64,000 nucleotides of DNA. Source: Streptomyces wuyuanensis (GTDB lineage: Bacteria; Actinomycetota; Actinomycetes; Streptomycetales; Streptomycetaceae). The translations under genes and the position numbers were made by a program. The stretch spans positions 186,001-250,000 of the forward strand of contig NZ_FNHI01000001.1 in assembly GCF_900103455.1 (NCBI RefSeq), written 5' to 3'. Below are positions 32,453-42,229 of the stretch, one piece after another (the stretch's first letter is position 1; the number at the start of each line of letters is the position of its first letter). The notes beneath the pieces are model-generated. The model was given only the letters and a program-made list of their open reading frames with translations, had not been told where the DNA came from and searched no databases.

Positions 32453-35400
32453 TCACTCACGGATCTCTGACAGCGCCCTCGCGAGCAGTGCGAGACCCTC
32501 CTGCCGGGACAGCGCGGACCCCGCCCCGTAGGCCTGGCGGAACGCCCGCGCTCCCAGGTGCCGGCGGGCGTCCCGGACGGCGAGCACCGTGTCCTGGTCC
32601 GTGGCCCGCACTCCGCGGAGCGCGGTGCTCGCGCCGAGGACGGTGGCCGCCGTGACCGGGCTGTCGGCCACGAGAACGCCGGCCAGGCCGTCGGCCGTGT
32701 CGGCGATGGTCGCCAGGTCCCAGCCGACGAGAACGACGTCCAGCGCACGTCCGTGCCGTTCGCGCGCCCCGCCCTGGTCCCCCTCGGCCTGGCTGACCCG
32801 GCCGAGGGCCGTGAGCGTCCTGACCCGGATCTCCTCGCCGAGCCAGGTCCCCCCGCAGCCGCGGAGCGCCGACTCCAGAGCCCGTCGCGCACTCGCGTGG
32901 TCCCCGCGCAGCCGGGCGGTCTCACCGGCGTGATGCTGCGCCGCAGCGACCAGTTCCGGCGCGTCCGCGGCGCGTGCCAGCCGTCCGGCTGCCGCGCTGT
33001 CGGTCTCGGCACCGGCCAGGTCGCCGACGCTGCGGCGTTCGGCGGCCCGACGGCCGAGGAGATAAGCCTCGTTGGTGGTGGAGCCGAGCTGGACCGCCAG
33101 GGCGAGAGCCTCGTCGACGAACGCCACGGCACGCTCGTGGCGACCGTTCCACCCGGCGATCCGGGCCAGTTCGGGCAGGACCTGGATGGCGCCGAGACGG
33201 TCGCCCGACGCCCGGAAGCCGTCGAGCGCCACGGTGAACCAGCGCTCCGCGCGGTCGGGCCGGCCGCGTCCCTGGTGGAGCATGCCCAGCAGCTGGTGCA
33301 TGGCGGCCCGCAGTGCCGGGTCCCCGTCCGGGGCGTTCGGCTCGGCCCGGCCCGTGTGGGGGAACGGGGGCAGTTCGGCGTCGTGGTCGCCGGTGGCGAG
33401 CGCGACGACCGGCCGGATCAGGGCGACCAGCGGATGGGCGCCGTCCGGGTCCAGGCCGTCTCCCAGGGCGACGGCGGCCCGCAGGTGCGAGTGCAGATCC
33501 GGCGTCGGACGCATGGAGAGCACGGTGCCGGCCACGCAGATGACGTACTGCGCCGCGAGATCGGGGGGCGGAGTGGTACCGGCGGACACCAGGACGTCCC
33601 GCATCCGCTCGGCGCCCTCACCGGCCGGGCCGCGCAGCCACCAGTAGGACCACAGTGCTGCGGCGAGCCGCAGGGCCCGGGCGGGGTCCGCGCGAGTGGA
33701 CCAGTGCAGGGCGGCGACGATGTCGTCGTGGACCGCGGTCAGGCGGGAGAGCCAGTCGAGCTGGGCCGCGTCGCGCAGATGGGGCGCGGCTGCCTCGGCG
33801 AACTCGGTGACGTGCGCGGCGTGCGCGCGGCGGATCCACTCCGTCTCCCCGGCCTCGGCCAGCCGTCGTGCGCAGTAGGCCCGCACGGTCTCCAGCATTC
33901 TGTAGCGCGGCTCGGCCTCGCCCGTCGCGGTGACGAACGACTTGTCGCTCAGGGAGCTGAGCAGGTCGAGGGTGCTGCCGGAGAACGGTCCGCAGACGCG
34001 CTCGGCCGCGGCCTGCGTCGCGCCGGCGGGAAAGACCGAGAGGCGGCGGGCCAGGATGCGCTCCTCCTCGTCGAGAAGGTCCCAGCTCCAGTCGACGACC
34101 GCGCTGAGGGTGCGGTGCCGCGGCGGCGCCGTGCGGCTGCCGCGGGACAGCAGCGCGAAGCGGTCGTCGAGCCGTGCGGCGAGTTCGCCCAGGGGAAGTG
34201 AGCGCAGTCTCGCCGCCGCGAGTTCGATGGCGAGCGGAAGCCCGTCGAGTGCGCGGCAGATCTTCAGCACCGGCCGGACGGTGTCCGCGTCGAGGGCGAA
34301 GCCGGAGCGCACGGCCCGGGCGCGATCGGAGAACAGCCGCACCGCCGCATAGCGCAGCGCGCGCTCCGGGTCGGTGCCGCGGTCGTCCGGCGGCACCTCC
34401 AGGGGCGTCACGGCGAGAAGCGTCTCACCGGTGATGCCGAGTGCCTCGCGACTGGTGACCAGCACGGTGAGGCCGGGACAGCCGTCGAGCAGCTCCTGGG
34501 CGAGGCGGCTGACGTCCTCGACGACGTGTTCGCAGTTGTCGAGCACGAGGAGGGAGCGGCGGTCGGCGAGGGCCGAGACCAGCCGTTCGGTCACGGGCGA
34601 CCCGGCGCGCCTGCGGCCGGCCGGCGCCACCGGCAGCACGGGCGCGTCGTGGATGCCGAGGGCGTCGAGGACCGCCCGCGGGACGTCGGTCGCAGGGGCC
34701 TGGCCGGCCAGTTCGACGAGGTACACGTCCTCGTCGCGGCGGGTGGCCGTCTCGATCGCGAGACGGGTTTTCCCCGATCCGCCCGGGCCCGTGAGCGTGA
34801 CCAGGCGGACCTCGTCGAGGAGGTCGCCGAGGCGCCGTACCGGTTCGTCGCGGCCGACGAAGCTCGTGAGCGGCGCGGGCAGCCGGTGCCGCCGGGCAGG
34901 ACCCGGTGCGGTGGGCGCGGTGGGCGCGGTGGGCGCGGGGGGCCGCCGGGCCCCGGCCGACGGTGCGCCGGGGGCGGCCGGTACCGGGTCCGGCCGGCTG
35001 CGCGGTGGCGGGGTTCCGTGGGCGCGGGGCGCCACCGGGGGCGGGGTGTCCGCGGGCTCGTCGCGCAGGACCGCAAGGTGCACGGCCCGCAGTTCGGCCC
35101 CCGGTTCCGTGCCGAGTTCGGCTGCCAGGACCCGGCGGGTCTCCTCGTAGAGGGCGAGGGCCTCGGCGGTCCGCCCGGAGGCGTGGAGCGCGCGCATGAG
35201 CTGGCCACGCGGACGTTCCCGCAGCGGGCCCGCGCAGATGCGCTCGCGCAGTTCCGCGACCAGGCCGTGGCAGCGGCCCGCCAGCAGTTCGGCGTCCGCC
35301 CTGTCCTCGAGCGCGGTGAAGCGCAGTTCCTCCAGGCGTGCGGCCTGGGCGGCGAGGAACGGCGTGTCGGTGACCCCGGAGAGCGCCGCCCCGTGCCAGA

Positions 35401-35788
35401 GCGAGAGCGCCTCGTCGAGTGCCTCGGTGGCACGGGCGGACTCTCCCGAGTCCAGCGCCCGTCGTCCGGCGGCGGCCAGCTGTTCGAAGCGATGGGCGTC
35501 GACGGACTCGGGTTCCACGGCGAGCCGGTATCCGGACTGGTGGAACTCCAGCTCCGCGTCGCCGTCCAGCGCGTGGCGGAGCCGCCACACCTGCGACTGG
35601 AGGGCCCGGGTCGCGTGGCGCGGTGGGCGGTCGCCGTACAGGCCGTCGATCAGGCGCTCCGTGCGGACGACCTGGCCGGCGCCGAGGAGGAGCAGCGCCA
35701 GCAGGCCGCGCACCCTCGGGCCGCCCACCGGCACCGCCGCTCCGTCGGCCCTCCTCATCTCCACGGGGCCCAGTACGTCGAAACGCAT
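32453..35788 (-). CDS. SARP/AfsR-type transcriptional activator (large, with NB-ARC ATPase and TPR)
   Basis: 1111 residues. N-terminal OmpR-like DNA-binding domain ('MRFDVLGPVEMRRADG', 'QVWRLRHALDGDAELEFHQSGYRL') and BTAD (about 95-245), a Pro/Ala/Thr linker with an in-frame triple Ala-Pro-Thr repeat (about 285-300), an ATPase with Walker A 'LTGPGGSGKTRLA' (about 334) and 'LLVLDNCEHVVEDV', and a TPR-rich C-terminal half. Same layout as AfsR. It would activate biosynthetic operons and is followed by the exporter gene. Its promoter P3 carries the cluster operator, so TetR represses the activator too. A 65-codon ORF lies between P3 and this gene. Confidence 0.94.
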   Translation of the reverse strand: MRFDVLGPVEMRRADGAAVPVGGPRVRGLLALLLLGAGQVVRTERLIDGLYGDRPPRHATRALQSQVWRLRHALDGDAELEFHQSGYRLAVEPESVDAHRFEQLAAAGRRALDSGESARATEALDEALSLWHGAALSGVTDTPFLAAQAARLEELRFTALEDRADAELLAGRCHGLVAELRERICAGPLRERPRGQLMRALHASGRTAEALALYEETRRVLAAELGTEPGAELRAVHLAVLRDEPADTPPPVAPRAHGTPPPRSRPDPVPAAPGAPSAGARRPPAPTAPTAPTAPGPARRHRLPAPLTSFVGRDEPVRRLGDLLDEVRLVTLTGPGGSGKTRLAIETATRRDEDVYLVELAGQAPATDVPRAVLDALGIHDAPVLPVAPAGRRRAGSPVTERLVSALADRRSLLVLDNCEHVVEDVSRLAQELLDGCPGLTVLVTSREALGITGETLLAVTPLEVPPDDRGTDPERALRYAAVRLFSDRARAVRSGFALDADTVRPVLKICRALDGLPLAIELAAARLRSLPLGELAARLDDRFALLSRGSRTAPPRHRTLSAVVDWSWDLLDEEERILARRLSVFPAGATQAAAERVCGPFSGSTLDLLSSLSDKSFVTATGEAEPRYRMLETVRAYCARRLAEAGETEWIRRAHAAHVTEFAEAAAPHLRDAAQLDWLSRLTAVHDDIVAALHWSTRADPARALRLAAALWSYWWLRGPAGEGAERMRDVLVSAGTTPPPDLAAQYVICVAGTVLSMRPTPDLHSHLRAAVALGDGLDPDGAHPLVALIRPVVALATGDHDAELPPFPHTGRAEPNAPDGDPALRAAMHQLLGMLHQGRGRPDRAERWFTVALDGFRASGDRLGAIQVLPELARIAGWNGRHERAVAFVDEALALAVQLGSTTNEAYLLGRRAAERRSVGDLAGAETDSAAAGRLARAADAPELVAAAQHHAGETARLRGDHASARRALESALRGCGGTWLGEEIRVRTLTALGRVSQAEGDQGGARERHGRALDVVLVGWDLATIADTADGLAGVLVADSPVTAATVLGASTALRGVRATDQDTVLAVRDARRHLGARAFRQAYGAGSALSRQEGLALLARALSEIRE

Positions 35789-35808
35789 GAGGCGGTTATC
35801 CGAAGACG

Positions 35809-36006
35809 TCAGCCGACTGCCGGCGTCTGTTTTCCCGAACCATTGCGAATGGCTTCAAGAGGCCCTCCGGAGAAGATGGTCCCGAGAATCTCGGGAAGGG
35901 TGGGAATTTCGAGGAGGAAAGGCTCCTCGGGCATGTCGATGTCGGGCCGGACGGTATCGTCACGGCCCTGTTCAGGTCGCGTCAAAGCAGCGTTCCCCCG
36001 TTTCAT
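35809..36006 (-). CDS. 65-residue ORF between P3 and the SARP gene
   Basis: ATG 36006 (MKRGNAALTRPEQG...) to TGA, ending 20 bases before the SARP start. Basic start, acidic middle ('DIDMPEEPFLLEIPTLPEIL'), then 'GTIFSGGPLEAI'. Third-position GC is only moderate, below that of typical genes here, and the SD (ACGGGG) is too close to be ideal. It could be a small secreted or signalling peptide or a translated leader; no family recognised. A longer in-frame start exists but would run into the promoter. Confidence 0.4.
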   Translation of the reverse strand: MKRGNAALTRPEQGRDDTVRPDIDMPEEPFLLEIPTLPEILGTIFSGGPLEAIRNGSGKQTPAVG

Positions 36007-36069
36007 CCCCGTGTCCCGCGTCCAGTCGCTCGAGACATAAGCACTGGTCACGCGAGAATCAGCCGGACG

Positions 36070-36117
36070 GAACGATCCGGCTCGTTCCAAGTTAGACGCT
36101 TGACAACGCACCGTCAA
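36070..36117 (-). promoter_or_regulatory. P3: promoter and TetR-type operator of the SARP-exporter transcript
   Basis: Read leftward: -35 TTGACG (36117-36112), 17-base spacer, -10 TAACTT (36094-36089), then one base and the palindrome GAACGATCCGGCTCGTTC (36070-36087, plus-strand reading; arms extend to GGAACGA/TCGTTCC). Identical over 18 bases to the site at 19675. Confidence 0.82.
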
Positions 36118-36217
36118 GCGAATGGGCGGAAACGTTCCCCGTGGAGAGCGGCATTCCGCTCCGGCGCGGCCCGAATGAATATCGGATCCGCCACGGAAAA
36201 ACTTTCACGGGAAATCA

Positions 36218-36247
36218 TTGCCGTCGACTTGATGGTCTGATTAGCAT
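36218..36247 (+). promoter_or_regulatory. Candidate rightward promoter of the desaturase/SAM operon
   Basis: -35 TTGCCG (36218-36223), 18-base spacer, -10 TAGCAT (36242-36247), about 45 bases before the SRPBCC ATG at 36296. No operator copy abuts it; the nearest is 36070-36087 on the divergent side. Confidence 0.5.
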
Positions 36248-36295
36248 CTGCCGGGCGTCGCCATCGTCCCGTTCCCGTCGACCGGAGGAGATCCC

Positions 36296-36772
36296 ATGCA
36301 GCGGCTGTGGGAAGTGGAAGAAAGCATTCACATCAAAGCCGCGGCGGACACGCTCTACGACTCCGTTGCGGACGTCAGGGCGATGGGCAGATGGAGCCCG
36401 GAGTGCCGGAGGGTCTGGCTGCCCCGGCCGCCGGCCCGCCGGGGCAGCGGCTTCGTCGGCTTCAACCGCAAGGGGCCGTGGGTGTGGTTCACCTGGTGCC
36501 GTGTCGTGCGTGCCGAGCGGCCCCACGCCTTCACCTTCCGGGTCAGCACCTTCGGACTGCCGGTCGCCGAGTGGGGCTACCGCTTCACCCCCACCGACGA
36601 CGGCACCCGGGTCACCGAGCACTGGACCGACCTGCGCACCGGACGCGGGGCCCGGCTCACCGAACTGCTCGGGCTGGTGTTCACGGGCACCCGTCCGCGC
36701 CTGCGCGCCGCACGCAACCGGGCCGGCATGCGCACCACACTCCACCGACTGAAGCAGGCCGCCGAAGGCTGA
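36296..36772 (+). CDS. SRPBCC/START-fold protein (second in cluster)
   Basis: 158 residues, helix-grip fold: 'SIHIKAAADTLYDSVADVRAMGRWSPECRRVWLP' start typical of polyketide cyclase/dehydrase-like SRPBCC proteins, 'FVGFNRKGPWVWFTWCRV' and C-terminal helix. GGAGGAG before ATG. First gene of an operon with the desaturase and methyl-cycle genes. Ligand unknown; with the related protein at 6701 it may carry a lipid-like intermediate. Confidence 0.85.
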   Translation: MQRLWEVEESIHIKAAADTLYDSVADVRAMGRWSPECRRVWLPRPPARRGSGFVGFNRKGPWVWFTWCRVVRAERPHAFTFRVSTFGLPVAEWGYRFTPTDDGTRVTEHWTDLRTGRGARLTELLGLVFTGTRPRLRAARNRAGMRTTLHRLKQAAEG

Positions 36773-36812
36773 AGCCGCCGGCGGCCCCCATCCGGGAGAC
36801 GACCCGACCACC

Positions 36813-37865
36813 ATGGAACCGACCACCACCACACCGGCGTCCGGTGTCACCGCGTCCTTCGAGCCGCTCCGGCGCGCGGTGCGCGAAGCCGGTCTGCTGG
36901 CACCACGACCCGCCTACTACGTACAGAAGTTCGTCACGAACACCGCACTGCTCGCCGGCGCCTGGACCGTGTTCTTCCTGCTCGGCGACTCGTGGTTCCA
37001 GCTGCTCACCGCCGTGCTGCTGGCCTTCGCCTACGGGCAGACCGGACTGCTCGGCCATGACCTGGGTCATTCCCAGGTGGTGCCCGGCCGCCTGGCGACG
37101 GAAGTGCTCGGACTCGTCCACGGCAACCTGCTCCTCGGCTTCAGCTACGGCTGGTGGATGAACCACCACGGGCGTCACCACAGCCATCCCAACCACCTCG
37201 AACTCGATCCGGACATCCTGCGCCGGGTGGTCGCCTTCTCCCCGGAGCAGGCGCGGAAGAGCCGCGGCACACGGGCGTTCGTCATCCGCCACCAGGCGGG
37301 GCTGTTCTTCCCGCTGCTCACCCTGGAGGCGTTCGGCCTCCGCATCGCCAGCGCCGTTGCCATACGCCGCGGAGCCGTCCGCAGGCCCGGGACGGAAGCC
37401 CTGCTGATGGCAGTCCATCTCGCCGCGTACAACGCCGCCCTGTTCCTCACCCTCCCCTTCGGCCTGGCGCTGGCCTTCTTCGCCGTTCACCAGGGGCTGT
37501 TCGGCGTCTACCTGGGCTGCGTCTTCGCCCCCAACCACAAGGGCATGCCGGTGCGGGACAGCGGCGAGGAGCCCGGCTGGCTCGCCCGCCAGGTGCTCAC
37601 CTCGCGCAACATCCGCAGCTCCCGACCGCACGACTTCTTCTACGGCGGCCTCAACTACCAGATCGAGCACCACCTGTTCCCGACCATGCCGCGCCCGAAC
37701 CTGAGGCGCTGCCGGCCGCTCACCATGGCCTACTGCGCCGAAGTGGGCCTGCCGTACCACGAGGTCTCCGCGACCCGTTCCTACGCAGAGGTCCTGCGCC
37801 ACCTCCGGCTGATCGGTGGCAGCGCCGTCCCGGACCTCGGCCGTCCGTCCCCCGCAGCACCGTGA
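36813..37865 (+). CDS. Membrane fatty acid desaturase
   Basis: 350-residue integral membrane di-iron desaturase with three histidine boxes: 'GHDLGHSQ' (about residue 82), '[11 protein letters not shown]' (about 117) and 'QIEHHLFP' (about 284), between hydrophobic helix pairs. It would insert a double bond in an acyl chain or in the alkyl part of the product. An electron donor (ferredoxin) is not encoded nearby. The alkenyl chain of elaiomycin-type azoxy compounds would be a natural target, which I offer as inference. Confidence 0.92.
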   Translation: MEPTTTTPASGVTASFEPLRRAVREAGLLAPRPAYYVQKFVTNTALLAGAWTVFFLLGDSWFQLLTAVLLAFAYGQTGLLGHDLGHSQVVPGRLATEVLGLVHGNLLLGFSYGWWMNHHGRHHSHPNHLELDPDILRRVVAFSPEQARKSRGTRAFVIRHQAGLFFPLLTLEAFGLRIASAVAIRRGAVRRPGTEALLMAVHLAAYNAALFLTLPFGLALAFFAVHQGLFGVYLGCVFAPNHKGMPVRDSGEEPGWLARQVLTSRNIRSSRPHDFFYGGLNYQIEHHLFPTMPRPNLRRCRPLTMAYCAEVGLPYHEVSATRSYAEVLRHLRLIGGSAVPDLGRPSPAAP

Positions 37866-37936
37866 CGGGCACGCACGCGTCCGCACCACCACGACCGGCC
37901 CGAACCGCCGACCGCAACCGACCGCCGAGGAGTCTC

Positions 37937-39171
<1,235 letters not shown>

Positions 39172-39175
<4 letters not shown>

Positions 39176-40074
39176 GCGCGCTCGGCGACCTCATCAGCGC
39201 CGACGAACCCACCTTCTCCTTCGAGTTCTTCCCCCCGAGGACCGAGGCCGGGCAGCGGTCGCTGCTCCGCGCGATCCGCCGCATCGAGGCCCTGACGCCG
39301 TCGTTCGTGTCCGTCACCTATGGCGCAGGCGGCTCCTCGCGCGACCGCACCGTCGAGGTGACGAAGCGCATCGCCGCGGAGACCACCCTGCGCCCGGTGG
39401 CGCATCTGACCGCCGTCGGCCACTCGGTGGCGGAACTGCGGCACATCATCGGCCAGTACGCGGACGCCGGCATCCGGGACGTGCTGGTGCTGCGGGGGGA
39501 CCCGCCCGGCAGCCCGCGCGGACCGTGGACGCCGCACCCGCAGGGCTTCGACTACGCCCATCAACTGGTCTCCCTGGTCCGGGGACTGGGGGACTTCAGC
39601 GTCGGTGTCGCGGCCTTTCCCGAGTGCCACCCGCGCTCTCCCGACCGCGACAGCGACATCCGCCACTTCGTCGCCAAGTGCCGGGCCGGGGCCGACTACG
39701 CCATCACCCAGATGTTCTTCCACGTGGAGGACTACCTGCGGTTCCGCGACCGGGTCGAGGCCGCCGGCTGCGAAACCCCGATCATTCCGGAGATCATGCC
39801 GGCCACGGACGTGCGCCAGATCCGACGGTTCTCCGAGCTGAGCGACGCCGCGTTCCCGGAGGACCTCGCGCACCGGCTGGAGGCCGCCCGCCAGGACCCC
39901 GGCACCGCCCACCGCATCGGCGTCGAGTACGCCACCGGCATGGCGCTGCGGCTCCTCGCGGAAGGCGCTCCGGGGCTGCACTACATCACCCTCAACCGCT
40001 CCGACGCCGCAGCCGACATCCACCGCAACGTCATGAGTTCAAGGAGTTCCGATGTCCTCTCAGGACACCGCTGA
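39172..40074 (+). CDS. metF: 5,10-methylenetetrahydrofolate reductase (cluster copy)
   Basis: 300 residues: '[17 protein letters not shown]', '[15 protein letters not shown]', '[13 protein letters not shown]', '[12 protein letters not shown]', '[17 protein letters not shown]', '[12 protein letters not shown]'. Supplies methyl-THF for remethylation of homocysteine, the second step of the methyl cycle. GTG 39172 overlaps the metK stop (GTGA) and it overlaps the next gene by 23 bases. Confidence 0.94.
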
Positions 40075-41125
40075 CACCGTTCTTCCCGAGGAGGGGCCGG
40101 ACGGGGGCGCCGACCTGCGCATCGCCGTCACCGGCTCCATCGCCACGGACCAACTCACCACCTTTCCCGGACTGTTCGCGGACCAGTTGATCGCCGATCA
40201 ACTGGACAAGGTGTCGCTCTCGTTCCTCGTGGACGACTTGGAGGTCCGCCGCGGAGGGGTGGCGGCGAACATCGCCTACGGCATGGGCTGCCTCGGCCTC
40301 CGCCCGATCCTGGTCGGGGCGGTCGGAGCCGACTTCGCCGAGTACCGCGTGTGGCTGAAGGAGCACGGGGTCGACACCGAGTCCGTCCACGTCTCCGCCG
40401 AGCGCCAGACGGCTCGCTTCATGTGCATGACGGACCAGGCGCAGAACCAGATCGCCTCCTTCTACACGGGTGCCATGGAAGAGGCGGCCGGTATCGACCT
40501 GCACCCCGTCGCCGAGCGGTCGGGCGGAATCGATCTCGTGCTGGTCTCGCCGAACGATCCCCGGGCCATGCTCCGGCACACCGCCCAGTGCCGCGAGCTG
40601 GGCCTCCCGTTCGCCGCCGACCCCTCGCAGCAGCTGCCGCGACTGAGCCGCGACGACGTACGCGACCTGGTCGACGGCGCCCGGTGGCTGTTCACCAACG
40701 AGTACGAGGCGTCTCTCCTGCTGGAACTCACGGGATGGCGGCACCAGGACGTCCTCGCCCGCGTGGGCCTCTGGGTCGTCACCCGTGCGGAAGCGGGTGT
40801 CACGCTCCACCGCGACGGCGACGCCCCCGTCACCGTCCCTGCCGTACAGGCCGGCCCGATCGCGGACCCGACCGGCGTGGGCGACGCCTTCCGGGCGGGT
40901 TTCCTCGCTGCCGCCGGCCGCGGTCTGGAGCCGGTCGGGGCCGCCCGGTTCGGGTGCGCGATGGCCGTGCTCGCCCTGGAGAGCGTCGGTCCGCAGGAGT
41001 ACACCGTCGCGCGAAGCGCACTCCTGCCCCGGATCGAGTCCGCGTACGGGCCGGTCACCGCGCAGGCGGTGGATGCGAGTGGGCTGCTCGGCCCCGGGAA
41101 GCGTCGCCCGGCTGAGTCTTCATGA
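40052..41125 (+). CDS. PfkB-family kinase, adenosine kinase-like
   Basis: 357 residues of the ribokinase/PfkB family: 'AVTGSIATDQLTTFPG', 'RRGGVAANIAYGMGCLGLRPILVGAVGADF' substrate site, and catalytic Asp in 'DPTGVGDAFRAGFLAA'. AAGGAG is inside metF. With metK and metF it completes a methyl-cycle cassette: it removes adenosine left after SAH hydrolysis. SahH itself is not in the window. Last gene of the cluster on this side. Confidence 0.9.
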   Translation: MSSQDTADTVLPEEGPDGGADLRIAVTGSIATDQLTTFPGLFADQLIADQLDKVSLSFLVDDLEVRRGGVAANIAYGMGCLGLRPILVGAVGADFAEYRVWLKEHGVDTESVHVSAERQTARFMCMTDQAQNQIASFYTGAMEEAAGIDLHPVAERSGGIDLVLVSPNDPRAMLRHTAQCRELGLPFAADPSQQLPRLSRDDVRDLVDGARWLFTNEYEASLLLELTGWRHQDVLARVGLWVVTRAEAGVTLHRDGDAPVTVPAVQAGPIADPTGVGDAFRAGFLAAAGRGLEPVGAARFGCAMAVLALESVGPQEYTVARSALLPRIESAYGPVTAQAVDASGLLGPGKRRPAESS

Positions 41126-41218
41126 TCTGAAGTCAATGCTCTGGCGAAATCCGACTCCTGCTGGTCTTTGATGGCACACACTGGGTGCTGACATTCAACT
41201 AATGAAGTCGGAGATCCC

Positions 41219-41533
41219 ATGCGACAGTTGGTCGGTTCAATAATCGGCGGCGCAGTGTTCATGACGCTCTCCGCGGCCGGAGCAGGGCACGCGGCGCCGG
41301 CGACCGAAGGAGGCGAGCCCGCGCCCGAGTGCGTCCGGTACGCGGCGAGCTGGCGCTACACCCACGTCACCAACGACTGCGGCACCGCGCACCGGGTGAC
41401 GGTGGAGTACACGGACGGAGCCGAAGTGCCCTGCCGCGAGGCGCAGCCGGGGGCGACGGTCACCTTCCCCGGGTACGGCACCGGCGGCAACGGCGTTCTG
41501 CGCGTGCTGCTCTGCCCGCCGCAGCCCGTCTGA
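41219..41533 (+). CDS. Secreted alpha-amylase inhibitor, tendamistat family
   Basis: 104 residues: signal peptide ending at 'GAGHAA' (about residue 26), then a mature part of about 75 residues. Cysteines at 38, 54, 72 and 99 have spacings 16, 18 and 27, against 16, 18 and 28 in tendamistat, and the inhibitory Trp-Arg-Tyr triad follows the first Cys by seven residues (WRY 45-47), exactly as in tendamistat (18-20). 'EPAPECV' also matches its N-terminus. So it should fold as the small beta barrel and block animal-type alpha-amylases outside the cell. SD GGAG before ATG. It is monocistronic and flanked by a hairpin. Confidence 0.9.
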   Translation: MRQLVGSIIGGAVFMTLSAAGAGHAAPATEGGEPAPECVRYAASWRYTHVTNDCGTAHRVTVEYTDGAEVPCREAQPGATVTFPGYGTGGNGVLRVLLCPPQPV

Positions 41534-41555
41534 GCCCGTCCCCGACTGCCCACCG

Positions 41556-41584
41556 GCCGGCCGGCGCCGTTCACGCCGGCCGGC
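41556..41584. terminator. Hairpin after the amylase inhibitor gene
   Basis: GCCGGCCGGCG (41556... paired arm 41556-41566) with CGCCGGCCGGC (41574-41584), about eleven pairs around the loop CCGTTCA. It lies 23 bases after the stop at 41533. Confidence 0.75.
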
Positions 41585-41614
41585 ACCGGGCCCGCCTGCC
41601 CTTAGGGTCGCCCC

Positions 41615-42223
41615 ATGGACACACGATTCCGCGAGGGCGAGGTCATCGTCCGCCGGGAGATGCTGGACGGCCGCGAATGGCTGGTCTACCCCGTGCGGGT
41701 GGCCGGTGACGACGAGCACGCGCTCGCCGTGTACCTGGCCCAGGGGACGCCGCTGACCTTCGGCCGCGGCGACTTCCGCTGGGGCCCGCACACCTGGCTC
41801 GAGTTCGCGCACGTGTGGCAGTCGAGCGGGGTGCTCCAGCTCCAGCGCCCCGGCGAGGGCTACGCGGTGTGGGGCCGCTGGGAGAGCGGCGAACTGTGCG
41901 AGTGGTACGTCAACTTCCAGGCCCCGTACGCCCGTACGGAGCGCGGGTTCGACACGCTCGACCACGAACTGGACCTCGTCATCCCCGGCGACGGCTCCCC
42001 GTACCGCTGGAAGGACGTCGAGCACTTCGAGGAACGGGTGCGCACGGGCGGCTTCACGAGCCGGGAGGCCGCCGCCGTGCGGACGGCCGCTGCCCGGGTC
42101 GTCGATCTCGTCGAGCGCGGCGAATGCTGGTGGGAGCGGTGGCGGGAGTGGACCCCGCCCGCCGGGTGGGACGTTCCCGGACCCGTCGCCCTGACGGACG
42201 GCGGCACTCCGGCCGCTCGCTGA
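41615..42223 (+). CDS. DUF402-family protein
   Basis: 202 residues with the DUF402 pattern: 'VVWGRWESGEL' region, 'CEWYVNFQAPYARTERGFDTLDHELDLVI' and 'WKDVEHFEERV'. Family members include nucleoside phosphatases and RNA-binding FAU-1 type proteins; the catalytic details cannot be assigned here. The Asp/Glu cluster 'DTLDHELDLVI' is likely the metal site. Common near housekeeping genes in Streptomyces; no evident link to the cluster. Confidence 0.85.
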   Translation: MDTRFREGEVIVRREMLDGREWLVYPVRVAGDDEHALAVYLAQGTPLTFGRGDFRWGPHTWLEFAHVWQSSGVLQLQRPGEGYAVWGRWESGELCEWYVNFQAPYARTERGFDTLDHELDLVIPGDGSPYRWKDVEHFEERVRTGGFTSREAAAVRTAAARVVDLVERGECWWERWREWTPPAGWDVPGPVALTDGGTPAAR

Positions 42224-42229
42224 GGACCC

